From positions 62,001 through 126,000 of the forward strand of contig CANQTC010000003.1 of the NCBI GenBank assembly GCA_947626675.1: a stretch of DNA of 64,000 nucleotides, in the 5' to 3' direction. The number at the start of each line of letters is the position of its first letter. Position 1 is the stretch's first letter. Below, piece by piece: positions 33,581-41,320 of this stretch. The notes under the pieces were generated by a model. The model was given only the letters and a program-made list of their open reading frames with translations. It had not been told where the DNA came from and searched no databases. The translations under genes and the position numbers were made by a program. The stretch comes from an uncultured Coprococcus sp. (GTDB lineage: Bacteria > Bacillota > Clostridia > Lachnospirales > Lachnospiraceae).

Positions 33581-33961
33581 ATGTCAGATTTTGAAGATTA
33601 TAATATAACGCCGCCTGAAAATGGTCTTAATGTATGTCCTTCAACAGGATATCAGCAGATTGGGGTATGTGTTCCTGTTACGGTAATGCCATTTGCACAT
33701 GTCAAAGAGACAAAAATGAAATGCTGCGGCAGACCTGTTGTGAAAGCAGCAGATACAACATGTAAAGGCAGAAAAAACGGCATCTGTACTTTTACCATAA
33801 GTCAGACCATGAGTGTAGAAGTACCTGTAGATTTTGGCGCCAGTGTGGCAGTAGGGGATGCCTATGTAGACTGTCTTGGTGTGAATGCAAATGGAAGCTG
33901 CGGGGCAGCTTTTGAGAATGAAACAGTTCCTGAAGAGTTATGTGAAGAAGAACTGTATTAA
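33581..33961 (+). CDS. Small Cys-rich protein, last gene of the VWA-AAA cluster
   Basis: A 126-residue protein with about nine Cys residues (CPSTGYQQIGVCVPV, MKCCGRPVV, TTCKGRKNGICTF, DCLGVNANGSCG). The middle part, SQTMSVEVPVDFGASVAVGDAYVDC, looks beta-stranded and recalls spore-coat or SipL-like modules. I do not recognise the family. The acidic tail EELCEEELY is notable. ATG 33581 has GAAAGGA upstream; the frame opening at 33524 has no ribosome site. As a metal-binding candidate it could be the client of the ATPase. Confidence 0.6.
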   Translation: MSDFEDYNITPPENGLNVCPSTGYQQIGVCVPVTVMPFAHVKETKMKCCGRPVVKAADTTCKGRKNGICTFTISQTMSVEVPVDFGASVAVGDAYVDCLGVNANGSCGAAFENETVPEELCEEELY

Positions 33962-33984
33962 TTTTTTTCCATACTCTTACAGAC

Positions 33985-34017
33985 AAAAAAGGTCGCCGGA
34001 AACGGCGGCCTTTTGTA
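33985..34017. terminator. Bidirectional terminator before hslO
   Basis: AAAAAAGGTCGCCG (33985-33998) pairs with CGGCGGCCTTTTGT (34003-34016) around GAAA, with A- and T-runs on each side. It ends the VWA-AAA operon and the hslO unit. Confidence 0.88.
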
Positions 34018-34031
34018 TGTCCGGCTATGAA

Positions 34032-34913
34032 TTATTTATTCTGTGACAGCAGCATTTCCTGTAAATCATCAGGGGTAAACAGATAATGAGAACCGCAAAA
34101 CTGGCAGTTTACTTCAATCGGTTCGTTGTCAGAAAGCATATTTGCGATTTCTTTCTTTCCAAGACTCAGTACCGCCTGATAGTAGCGTTCCTTACTGCAA
34201 TTACAGTGCCAATTCGTTGGGCGTTCATCTGTTACAACGACATCATAACCTTCGAATATTTGTTTGATAATATCCATAGGAGACATACCCTTATCAAGAA
34301 GCGCTGTGATGGAAGAAAAGTCTGCAAGACGTTTTTCCAGTGTGTCAATCAATTCGTCTGATGCAAATGGCATAAGCTGTATAATAAAGCCTCCTGCCTG
34401 TTTTACCGTATTATCTTTTTCCATCAGAACACCAAGTGCAACAGAGGTAGGAATTTGCTCCGAAGTTGCAAAATAGTAGGTCAGGTCTTCTGCTATTTCG
34501 CCTGATACAAGCTGTGTCTGTCCAACATAAGGCTCTTTCAGTCCGATATCCTTGATAACAGACAGAACACCGAGGTCCAGTGCTTTTGCTACATCGAGCT
34601 TTCCTTTTTCATTTGCATGAAGAATAACGGTGGGATTGTTGACATAGCCTTTTACATTTCCCTGTGCATCGGCTGTTACTGTAAGCCCGCCGATTGGTCC
34701 GCTGCACTGAATTTGCAGGGTAAGAACATCGGAAGCATTCTTACATTGCGCGCTCATGAGCGCACCTGCTGTAAGAAGTCTGCCTAAGGCGGCAGTAGCA
34801 ACAGGACTTGTATTGTGTATGCTTCTTGCTGTTTCTACCATTTGTTTTGTTGTAGCTGCAAAAAAACGTACCTGGTTATCAGCAGCCATCCCCCTTATGA
34901 TATAATCGTTCAT
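34032..34913 (-). CDS. hslO: Redox-regulated chaperone Hsp33
   Basis: A 293-residue chaperone of usual length. It has the N-terminal MNDYIIRGMAADNQVRFFAA, the substrate-binding core with SGPIGGLTVTADAQGNVKGYV, and the C-terminal zinc switch with CNC (in NWHCNCSKERY) and CQFC (in VNCQFCGSHY). Oxidation of the four Cys releases zinc and activates holding of unfolded proteins. ATG 34913 matches homologues; an ATG three codons upstream is too near the GAAAGGA site. It follows a methyltransferase gene on the same strand. Confidence 0.95.
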   Translation of the reverse strand: MNDYIIRGMAADNQVRFFAATTKQMVETARSIHNTSPVATAALGRLLTAGALMSAQCKNASDVLTLQIQCSGPIGGLTVTADAQGNVKGYVNNPTVILHANEKGKLDVAKALDLGVLSVIKDIGLKEPYVGQTQLVSGEIAEDLTYYFATSEQIPTSVALGVLMEKDNTVKQAGGFIIQLMPFASDELIDTLEKRLADFSSITALLDKGMSPMDIIKQIFEGYDVVVTDERPTNWHCNCSKERYYQAVLSLGKKEIANMLSDNEPIEVNCQFCGSHYLFTPDDLQEMLLSQNK

Positions 34914-34954
34914 TATTTCCATGTCCTTTCTACGGTTTTGTTATTTACAGATAA

Positions 34955-35764
34955 TTATGAAACTATCTTATGATTATTTTCTTGTGATGTATAATATTTT
35001 CCGGCTTGTTTTTTTTCTTTGGCAATAATATATACCCGTTCGCTGTTATCGGTTGCCGGTATTTTTGTAAATGCATCATATATGGCAACAAGCTCCATAC
35101 CGGAGGCTTTAACACATTCCGTCATTTCTGCTATCGTAAGTCCGCGTTGATAGTGAAACTCCTGATATTTGCGGTAAAGGGCGTTGCGTCCTGTTTCTTT
35201 TATAAAAAGGCTTAGGGACAGTTCGTTGATATTGCTTTCTGTATCATAATAATTATCCCATATAAAACTCACATCATCCCGGTCCTCAGCAATCGTATTA
35301 TCGGCTACAATATCTTTAAAATAATGACGCGTTTTAAAATCGCAGATAAACAAGCCTTCTGCTTCAAGATAGTTATTTGCAAGTCTGAACACTTCCGTAA
35401 TATCGGATGTATCAAGCAGATAATTAATGCTGTCACATACACATATGATGGCATTGACTGTTCCAAATAATTCAAATTCACGCATATCCTGTAACAGATA
35501 GAGAATAGAAGGTAAATGGTGCGTCTGCTTTTTTTCGTTTGCAATTTCAAGCATATCGGCAGAATTATCAATGCCAATCATATCATATCCGGCAAGCGAC
35601 AGCAACTCTGTAATATTTCCCGTTCCGCAGCCGAGTTCGGCAATCAGACCGGTATCTATATGATGTTCGTGTAGCAGCGCAAGTATATAATCGACCCATT
35701 CATCATAAGGAATGTTGTCCATCAGGTCATCATATACTGCGGCAAAGCTTTCATATGCTTCCAT
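34955..35764 (-). CDS. Class I SAM-dependent methyltransferase
   Basis: A 269-residue protein with Rossmann motif I AELGCGTGNITELL, the acidic loop IGIDNSADML that binds the SAM ribose, and the post-II stretch NAIICVCDSINYLL. It resembles the YqeM-like group of small-molecule methyltransferases. The C-terminus is beta-rich (RKYQEFHYQRGLTIAEM). The substrate is unknown. It is in the same minus-strand unit as hslO, 41 bases upstream of it. Confidence 0.8.
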   Translation of the reverse strand: MEAYESFAAVYDDLMDNIPYDEWVDYILALLHEHHIDTGLIAELGCGTGNITELLSLAGYDMIGIDNSADMLEIANEKKQTHHLPSILYLLQDMREFELFGTVNAIICVCDSINYLLDTSDITEVFRLANNYLEAEGLFICDFKTRHYFKDIVADNTIAEDRDDVSFIWDNYYDTESNINELSLSLFIKETGRNALYRKYQEFHYQRGLTIAEMTECVKASGMELVAIYDAFTKIPATDNSERVYIIAKEKKQAGKYYTSQENNHKIVS

Positions 35765-35833
35765 AATTTCTCCTTGTGTATTTTTCTTTCATAGATAATT
35801 GCGAAACAATCTGATTTTATAAATTCGCAACGA

Positions 35834-35854
35834 ACTGTTTTGATGTAAAACAGT
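35834..35854. repeat. Perfect 8-base inverted repeat in the LuxR-gene upstream region
   Basis: ACTGTTTT-GATGT-AAAACAGT. It lies 46 bases upstream of the -35 of the LuxR-type gene. A TTGCGAA-N18-TTCGCAA pair lies at about 35798-35829. Either could be a LuxR-type or other operator between the divergent genes. Confidence 0.5.
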
Positions 35855-35899
35855 ACTATTAATCATAACACGTTTTTGTTCATTTGAATATAACCTGTA

Positions 35900-35928
35900 T
35901 TGACTAATTCATTTAGAACAATTATGAT
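35900..35928 (+). promoter_or_regulatory. Promoter of the GAF-LuxR regulator gene
   Basis: TTGACT (35900-35905), 17 bases, TATGAT (35923-35928). Confidence 0.75.
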
Positions 35929-35984
35929 AAGGGCGTGATTGATAAATATGTATGTTGGAATTATATCAGAATGGAGCGCCTACT

Positions 35985-36740
35985 ATGAAAAAACTGGAGA
36001 CAAACGATTGGCTAATATTAAATTCTATTATTTATAACATATATACAATGGATAATTTTGACCAGATGAGAGAAACGCTGCTAGATGAGCTTAAGACGGT
36101 AATGGATTTTGACAGTGCTGATTTTTATCTGGCGTCTTCCGAACCGGGACATATTTTGGATAATCCTGTTACATTAAATTGTAAATCTGATATGTGCCAA
36201 ACATATGAAGAGTTGGATTACAGCAGGGGGATTATGCTTGGCGGGAAAACGATTATTTATAGGGAGACGGATATTATAAGTGATGATGTAAGAGTGGAAA
36301 CGGATTATTACAAGAGGGTATATAAACCGAATAATTGGCATTATTCACTTCAGATGATTATTGCAAAACATAAAAAATTTTTAGGAGTTATCACATTTTA
36401 CAGGAGTGTTGGAAAGGAAAACTTCCATTATGATGATATATTTATTTTAGATATATTGAAAGACCATCTTGCTTACCGGCTTGAGCAACAGCAGAAGATG
36501 AGGGCGGACGATGATGGAACAGAGAAGGTTACGATTATGGAAGCAGTAGAAAAATACGAATTGACAAAAAGAGAACATACAATTCTGCAGATGCTTATGT
36601 CGGGGAAGGAAAATACAGTTATCTGCGAAGAACTGATGATTAGCGGTAACACATTGAAAAAGCATATCTTAAATATTTACAGAAAATTAGATGTAAAAAA
36701 CAGAGTTCAGTTATTTAAACTGGTAAAAGAGAAGGAGTAA
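35985..36740 (+). CDS. LuxR-type transcriptional regulator with GAF-like sensor domain
   Basis: A 251-residue regulator. The N-terminal 170 residues look like a GAF ligand-binding domain (ETLLDELKTVMDFDSADFYLAS and LGVITFYRS). The C-terminal HTH has LTKREHTILQMLMSGKEN and the recognition helix SGNTLKKHILNIYRKL. Such proteins bind a small molecule and activate nearby genes. It sits directly before the PII/amine operon on the same strand and is its likely regulator. ATG 35985 follows TGGAGCG and is preferred to the upstream in-frame ATG at 35952. Confidence 0.85.
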   Translation: MKKLETNDWLILNSIIYNIYTMDNFDQMRETLLDELKTVMDFDSADFYLASSEPGHILDNPVTLNCKSDMCQTYEELDYSRGIMLGGKTIIYRETDIISDDVRVETDYYKRVYKPNNWHYSLQMIIAKHKKFLGVITFYRSVGKENFHYDDIFILDILKDHLAYRLEQQQKMRADDDGTEKVTIMEAVEKYELTKREHTILQMLMSGKENTVICEELMISGNTLKKHILNIYRKLDVKNRVQLFKLVKEKE

Positions 36741-37020
36741 ATACTACTTTTAGGTGATAAAAATGGTGTGACTGAGGTATTGAACCTGTCTCAATATTGG
36801 GTTAATATCAAAAACGAAAAACATGATATTAACTCGAAGCGAAGGGGCTGTCATTTTGACAGTCTCTTTTTTTATCGAATAGGAAATGGCTCCTATTTGA
36901 TAAAAAACACTTCGTAAGGATGCGCACGCAAATGCAAATGTATTATGTCGCCGGTGCGATGCATTTGCGGCGCGGAGTTTCGCAGAGCGAAACTCTTTCT
37001 TATTAGAAAAGGAGGCAGTT
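36741..37020 (+). promoter_or_regulatory. Highly structured 280-base leader before the PII gene
   Basis: Five inverted repeats follow each other. GTTAATATC (36801-36809) with GATATTAAC (36825-36833). GGGGCTGTCA with TGACAGTCTC (36844-36866) then TTTTTTT, a terminator. TCGAATAGGA with TCCTATTTGA (36875-36900). GCGCACGCAAATGCA (36922-36936) with TGCATTTGCGGCGC (36960-36973). GAGTTTCGC-AGA-GCGAAACTC (36975-36995) then TTTCTTATT, a second terminator-like hairpin directly before the ribosome site GGAGG. The GC-rich fourth stem stands out from its surroundings. This looks like a transcription attenuation or RNA-sensing region. Confidence 0.6.
36844..36873 (+). terminator. Terminator after the LuxR-type gene
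   Basis: GGGGCTGTCA pairs with TGACAGTCTC (with two G-U pairs) and runs into TTTTTTT. It ends the regulator transcript or acts as an attenuator for the operon. Confidence 0.75.
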
Positions 37021-37371
37021 ATGAAAGAATTAGTAATGATTATCAGACCTGAGAAATTGGAGGCAATCAAGAAAATCTTAGATGAGATTAATTGTGGCGG
37101 AATGACTATTTCTACCGTAATGGGATGTGGTACGCAGAAAGGTGTTGCAGAGCAGGGAGTAAATGAAATTAAAGGATTAAAAACAACGATAAATCTTCTT
37201 CCCAAAATTCGCGTAGAGGTTGTAGTAGATGATAGGAATGTTGAAGAACTAATTTTAAAAGTAAGGGAAATTTGTGCGACCAATCATGTCGGTGACGGTA
37301 AAATCTTTGTCCGTAATATTGAGGAAGCTATCAGAATAAGAACAGGTGAAAGAGGTAATAAGGCATTATAG
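37021..37371 (+). CDS. PII nitrogen-regulatory protein with divergent T-loop
   Basis: A 116-residue protein of PII length. The start MKELVMIIRPEKLEAIKKIL and the C-terminal signature NHVGDGKIFVRNIEEAIRIRTGERG are canonical and include ATP-site residues. The T-loop (about residues 37-55, GCGTQKGVAEQGVNEIKGLK) lacks the usual YRGxEY sequence with its uridylylated Tyr, so it is probably not controlled by uridylylation. PII trimers read ATP/ADP and 2-oxoglutarate and regulate transporters or enzymes. It is the first gene of an uptake operon, 40 bases before the ABC ATPase, whereas PII genes usually accompany amtB. Confidence 0.88.
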   Translation: MKELVMIIRPEKLEAIKKILDEINCGGMTISTVMGCGTQKGVAEQGVNEIKGLKTTINLLPKIRVEVVVDDRNVEELILKVREICATNHVGDGKIFVRNIEEAIRIRTGERGNKAL

Positions 37372-37411
37372 AAATTAAAAAATGCAGAATAAAGAGAGCA
37401 GAGGTGATTTC

Positions 37412-38518
37412 GTGGGATATATTGTTGAATTAGAAGGCGTTAATAAAATATATGGGAGCAACCATGTAGTAAGAGACCTCGAACTTAAGGTTGAGGAAGG
37501 TGAATTTTTAACATTGCTTGGCTCTTCAGGATGTGGAAAAACAACAACCCTTCGTATGATTGCCGGTTTTGAAGAACCGACAACAGGAAGTATAAAAGTT
37601 GAAGGTGAAGCAATAGAAGAAAAAGAACCGTTTGAACGTAATGTAAATACTGTTTTTCAGAGCTATGCTTTGTTCCCGCATAAAACAATCTTTGATAATA
37701 TCGCATATGGACTGAAAATGAAAAAAGTTCCAAAGCCGGAAATCAAAAAAAGAGTAACGGAGATGATGGAACTTGTACAGCTTGAAGGTTTTGAAAAACG
37801 ATATCCAAGTCAACTGTCAGGAGGTCAGAAGCAGAGAGTTGCCATAGCAAGAGCGCTTATCAACAGACCGCGGGTACTGCTGCTTGATGAACCGCTGGGA
37901 GCATTGGATTTGAAGCTGCGTAAGCAGATGCAGCTTGAACTTAAAAGACTTCAGAGAAAGCTTAACATTACATTTATATATGTTACGCATGATCAGGAGG
38001 AAGCCCTCACAATGAGTGACAGAATTGCAATTATGCATGATGGAGTTCTTGACCAGCTTGGAACACCTACAGAAATATATGAGCAGCCAAAGACAAAATT
38101 CGTGGCAACATTTATCGGCGAGACAAATATATTTGACGGTCAGATTAATGATATCAAAGGGAGCGATATATCTGTAGTAATAGAAAATGGATACATATCG
38201 GGCAGAGGCGATGGATTTAAGACAGGAGAATATATAACGGTATCTGTAAGGCCTGAAAAGCTGAAATTTGCTGAAACACCACAGGAGGGATTTACTGTTC
38301 CTGCACTTGTAAAAGATTATATTTATGTTGGTTCAATCATTAAATGTATCGTATCCCTTCCAAATGGAAATGAGCTTAAGATTGAGCGGTTAGCAGGTGA
38401 GAAGCTTCCCGATATAGGCAGTACCATTTATCCATATTGGAACAGAGAAGATGCAGTATTAATTCATAATAGGGACAATATGGTATTTGAAACAATAGAC
38501 AGTATAACATTTAATTAG
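37412..38518 (+). CDS. potA: Spermidine/putrescine-type ABC importer, ATPase (PotA-like)
   Basis: A 368-residue ATPase. Walker A is GSSGCGKTT, the signature LSGGQKQRVAIARAL, Walker B VLLLDEPLGALD and the switch His in VTHDQEEAL. A TOBE-type regulatory domain fills the last 120 residues (SVRPEKLKFAE). PotA dimers power import of polyamines through PotBC. GTG 37412 is preferred because GAGGTGAT lies just upstream; an ATG at 37382 in frame has no ribosome site. potB begins 10 bases after the stop. Confidence 0.9.
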   Translation: MGYIVELEGVNKIYGSNHVVRDLELKVEEGEFLTLLGSSGCGKTTTLRMIAGFEEPTTGSIKVEGEAIEEKEPFERNVNTVFQSYALFPHKTIFDNIAYGLKMKKVPKPEIKKRVTEMMELVQLEGFEKRYPSQLSGGQKQRVAIARALINRPRVLLLDEPLGALDLKLRKQMQLELKRLQRKLNITFIYVTHDQEEALTMSDRIAIMHDGVLDQLGTPTEIYEQPKTKFVATFIGETNIFDGQINDIKGSDISVVIENGYISGRGDGFKTGEYITVSVRPEKLKFAETPQEGFTVPALVKDYIYVGSIIKCIVSLPNGNELKIERLAGEKLPDIGSTIYPYWNREDAVLIHNRDNMVFETIDSITFN

Positions 38519-38528
38519 GAGGCGGCCT

Positions 38529-39407
38529 ATGGAAAAAGCACATTCAAAGCATAATTGGAAATCAAATACGCTTCCTGCACTTGTAACGGTAGGACCGCTT
38601 ACATTGATATTGGTTCTTTTAGTCGCAATTCCTCTTATATATGTAGTCGTTATGAGCTTTTGTTCAATAGACCAATATTATAATGTAGAATTCAAATTTA
38701 CGCTTGATAATTACAAGAGACTGATAAGTCCTGATTATATGAAAATATACGGTCAGTCTTTATTAATAGCGCTTGTTACTACCTTACTTTGTATTTTGAT
38801 TGGGTATCCGTTTGCTTATATAATTGCCAGAACAAAGAGTAAGAAAAAACGTCTTTTATATATGCTTGTCATCATCCCATTTTGGACGAATTCACTTATC
38901 AGAATATATGGCTGGAGAACATTTTTAGGGAATAACGGATGGCTCAACAGTATATTACAGACGCTTCATATCACAAACGAGCCGATAACCTTTTTGTATA
39001 AACAGGGAACGACGGTACTCGGCATGGTATATTGTCTGTTGCCATTTATGATATTCCCGCTATATACGGCACTTGAAAAGCTTGATGGAAGTCTGCTTGA
39101 GGCCTCATCCGATTTAGGAGCAAAACCGCTTGTTACATTGCGTGAGATTATAATTCCGCTTACTTCAGGCGGAATATTCTCAGGAAGCATAATGGTGTTT
39201 ATTCCATGTCTCGGTTATTTCTTTGTATCAGACATATTAGGAGGCGGTAATTCAGACGTAATAGGCAATCTGATAGAAAGACAGTTTCAAAGTGGTAATA
39301 ACTGGCCGCTTGGAGCAGCCCTGTCAATTATTCTGATAGCAGTAACACTTATTTTGGTAAGAATATATAAGAAAATGGGCGGAGATATGGAAAGTCTTGG
39401 AGTCTGA
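38529..39407 (+). CDS. potB: ABC importer permease (PotB-like)
   Basis: A 292-residue permease with six membrane helices. The coupling loop that contacts the ATPase is in EASSDLGAKPLVTLREIIIPL (EAA motif, key residues EA..LGA). The N-terminus ends with NTLPALVTVGPLTLILVLLVA, the usual first helix of PotB. It forms the membrane channel with the next gene product. AGGAGG precedes the ATG. Confidence 0.88.
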   Translation: MEKAHSKHNWKSNTLPALVTVGPLTLILVLLVAIPLIYVVVMSFCSIDQYYNVEFKFTLDNYKRLISPDYMKIYGQSLLIALVTTLLCILIGYPFAYIIARTKSKKKRLLYMLVIIPFWTNSLIRIYGWRTFLGNNGWLNSILQTLHITNEPITFLYKQGTTVLGMVYCLLPFMIFPLYTALEKLDGSLLEASSDLGAKPLVTLREIIIPLTSGGIFSGSIMVFIPCLGYFFVSDILGGGNSDVIGNLIERQFQSGNNWPLGAALSIILIAVTLILVRIYKKMGGDMESLGV

Positions 39408-39428
39408 TTCAGGAAAGGAGATAACATT

Positions 39429-40232
39429 ATGAAAAGACAAAGAAAGGCAAAATGTAAAAAAGGTATCAGTATTATTTTTGTTACTTTGGTATATCTGTTT
39501 CTATTTCTCCCTATTTCCGTTGTTGTTGTAAATTCTACCAATGCAACTACAACAAAACCATATCTGTCATGGAAAGGCTTTACTTTTGACTGGTACATTA
39601 AGCTGTTTGAAAATGACGAATTGCTCGGAGCATTTGGAAACACGATGATTATAGCGATAGTAAGTACGATACTTGCAACTGCCATAGGAACACTTGGCGC
39701 TATAGGAATGTATAAATACAAATTTAAAGGTAAAGGAATTATAGATGCACTTGCCTATATTCCCGTAGTTATTCCTGAAATTGTACTTGGTATTTCGCTT
39801 CTTACTATATTTGCAAAAGTAAATATACCAAGAGGTATGCTGACGCTTATTTTGGCACATGTCACGTTTTCTGTTCCTTTTGTAATATTTAATGTAAGAG
39901 CCAGGCTTGCAGGATATGATAATTCAATCGAAGAAGCAAGTATGGATTTAGGTGCAAACAGAATAGTAACTTTCTTTGAAATTACACTTCCTGTATTGGC
40001 ACCGGGGATAGCAGGCGGAGCATTACTTGCATTTACATTATCGATTGATGATATCATTATCAGTTATTTTGTATATGGTCAGACAAAAACATATCCGCTT
40101 AAGGTTATGGAAAGTATAAAGAGCGGTGTTGCACCTGATGTAAATGCGTTATCTACATTAATTTTAATTGCTACAATTGGTCTGGTTATTCTGACTCAGA
40201 GTGGTTTGTTTAAGAAGAAAAAGGAGAATTAA
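39429..40232 (+). CDS. potC: ABC importer permease (PotC-like)
   Basis: A 267-residue permease with six helices and the EAA coupling motif EEASMDLGANRIVTFFEITLP (EEA..LGA..). It contains the PotC-like phrase TNATTTKPYLSWKGFTFDWY after helix 1. It pairs with the PotB-like protein. The substrate-binding protein gene starts 2 bases after the stop, so translation is coupled. Confidence 0.88.
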   Translation: MKRQRKAKCKKGISIIFVTLVYLFLFLPISVVVVNSTNATTTKPYLSWKGFTFDWYIKLFENDELLGAFGNTMIIAIVSTILATAIGTLGAIGMYKYKFKGKGIIDALAYIPVVIPEIVLGISLLTIFAKVNIPRGMLTLILAHVTFSVPFVIFNVRARLAGYDNSIEEASMDLGANRIVTFFEITLPVLAPGIAGGALLAFTLSIDDIIISYFVYGQTKTYPLKVMESIKSGVAPDVNALSTLILIATIGLVILTQSGLFKKKKEN

Positions 40233-40234
40233 AT

Positions 40235-41302
40235 ATGAGAAAAAATGTAAAAAAGAAAATAGTTGCTTTGTTTAGCGCAGCAGCACTTATAGCATCATTT
40301 TGTACAGGCTGCGGTTCAAAAAAGGAGAATGCTTCAGGAGAAGAAATCAACGTATTTGTATGGACAGAATATGTATCTCAGGAAGCTATAGATGCGTTTG
40401 AAAAAGAGAGTGGGATAACAGTAAATGTCTCAACATTTTCATCAAATGAAGATATGCTTTCAAAGTTAAAGTCGGAGTCAGAGGGTACATATGACATCGT
40501 TTTGCCGAGCGATTACATGGTAGAGCAGATGATTAGTCAGGGAATGTTGGAAGAATTAAAGAAGGATGAGCTTACAAATCTGGGTAATATAGGAGAAGCC
40601 TATCTTAATCAGAATTATGATCCGGGGAATGTATATACCGTACCTTATCAGGGCGGTGTAGCTGCCATTGCAGTCAATACATCACTTGTTGATATTGATA
40701 TTACAGGTTATGACGATTTATTCAAGCCTGAACTTAAAGGAAAGATTGTGAGCCTTGATGATTACAGGGCTGTAATAGGTATGACAGCAAGAAGTATGGG
40801 CTACAGTATGAATGAAACGGATAAAGAGAAGCTGGCAGAGATTGAAGAAAAATTGCTTAAGCTGAAGGAGAATGTAGCGCTTTATGATTCGGATAGTCCG
40901 AAGTCGGCGCTGATTTCAGGGGATGCAGCGGTTGGTTTTGTGTGGAGTGCGGAAATTGCACTTGCTATGGAAGAAAATCCGAATATCAAGATTGTATATC
41001 CAAGAGAGGGCGCATATGTATTCCTTGATAACTGGGGAATTCCGAAAGGTTCTAAACACTATGAAGCAGCCATGAAGTTTATTGATTTTATGCTGGGTAA
41101 AGATGCGGCAAAAATGAATATAGAAGAGTTTCCGTATCTTACGGCAAATGAAGCTGCGTTGTCAGCAATGGGGGAAGATTACTGTAATAATATAGCGAAA
41201 AATCCGCCGTCAGAAGCTATTGAAGCCGGAGAGTTTGTGTCAAATCTGGATACAGACACATTGGCAATATATGATGAAATGTGGACAAAGTTAAAAAAAT
41301 AA
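40235..41302 (+). CDS. potD: Extracellular substrate-binding lipoprotein (PotD-like)
   Basis: A 355-residue lipoprotein. A Lys-rich start and hydrophobic stretch end in a lipobox-like CTGC (lipid-linked Cys26). The mature part has the PotD/PotF landmarks INVFVWTEYVSQEAIDAFEK, YDIVLPSDYMVEQMI and VPYQGGVAAIAVN. Family members bind spermidine, putrescine or related amines in a cleft lined by acidic residues. The present ligand is not certain because family members also bind amino-acid-like amines. It delivers the ligand to PotBC. Confidence 0.88.
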   Translation: MRKNVKKKIVALFSAAALIASFCTGCGSKKENASGEEINVFVWTEYVSQEAIDAFEKESGITVNVSTFSSNEDMLSKLKSESEGTYDIVLPSDYMVEQMISQGMLEELKKDELTNLGNIGEAYLNQNYDPGNVYTVPYQGGVAAIAVNTSLVDIDITGYDDLFKPELKGKIVSLDDYRAVIGMTARSMGYSMNETDKEKLAEIEEKLLKLKENVALYDSDSPKSALISGDAAVGFVWSAEIALAMEENPNIKIVYPREGAYVFLDNWGIPKGSKHYEAAMKFIDFMLGKDAAKMNIEEFPYLTANEAALSAMGEDYCNNIAKNPPSEAIEAGEFVSNLDTDTLAIYDEMWTKLKK

Positions 41303-41320
41303 AGAAATCGAGGAAGTTAA

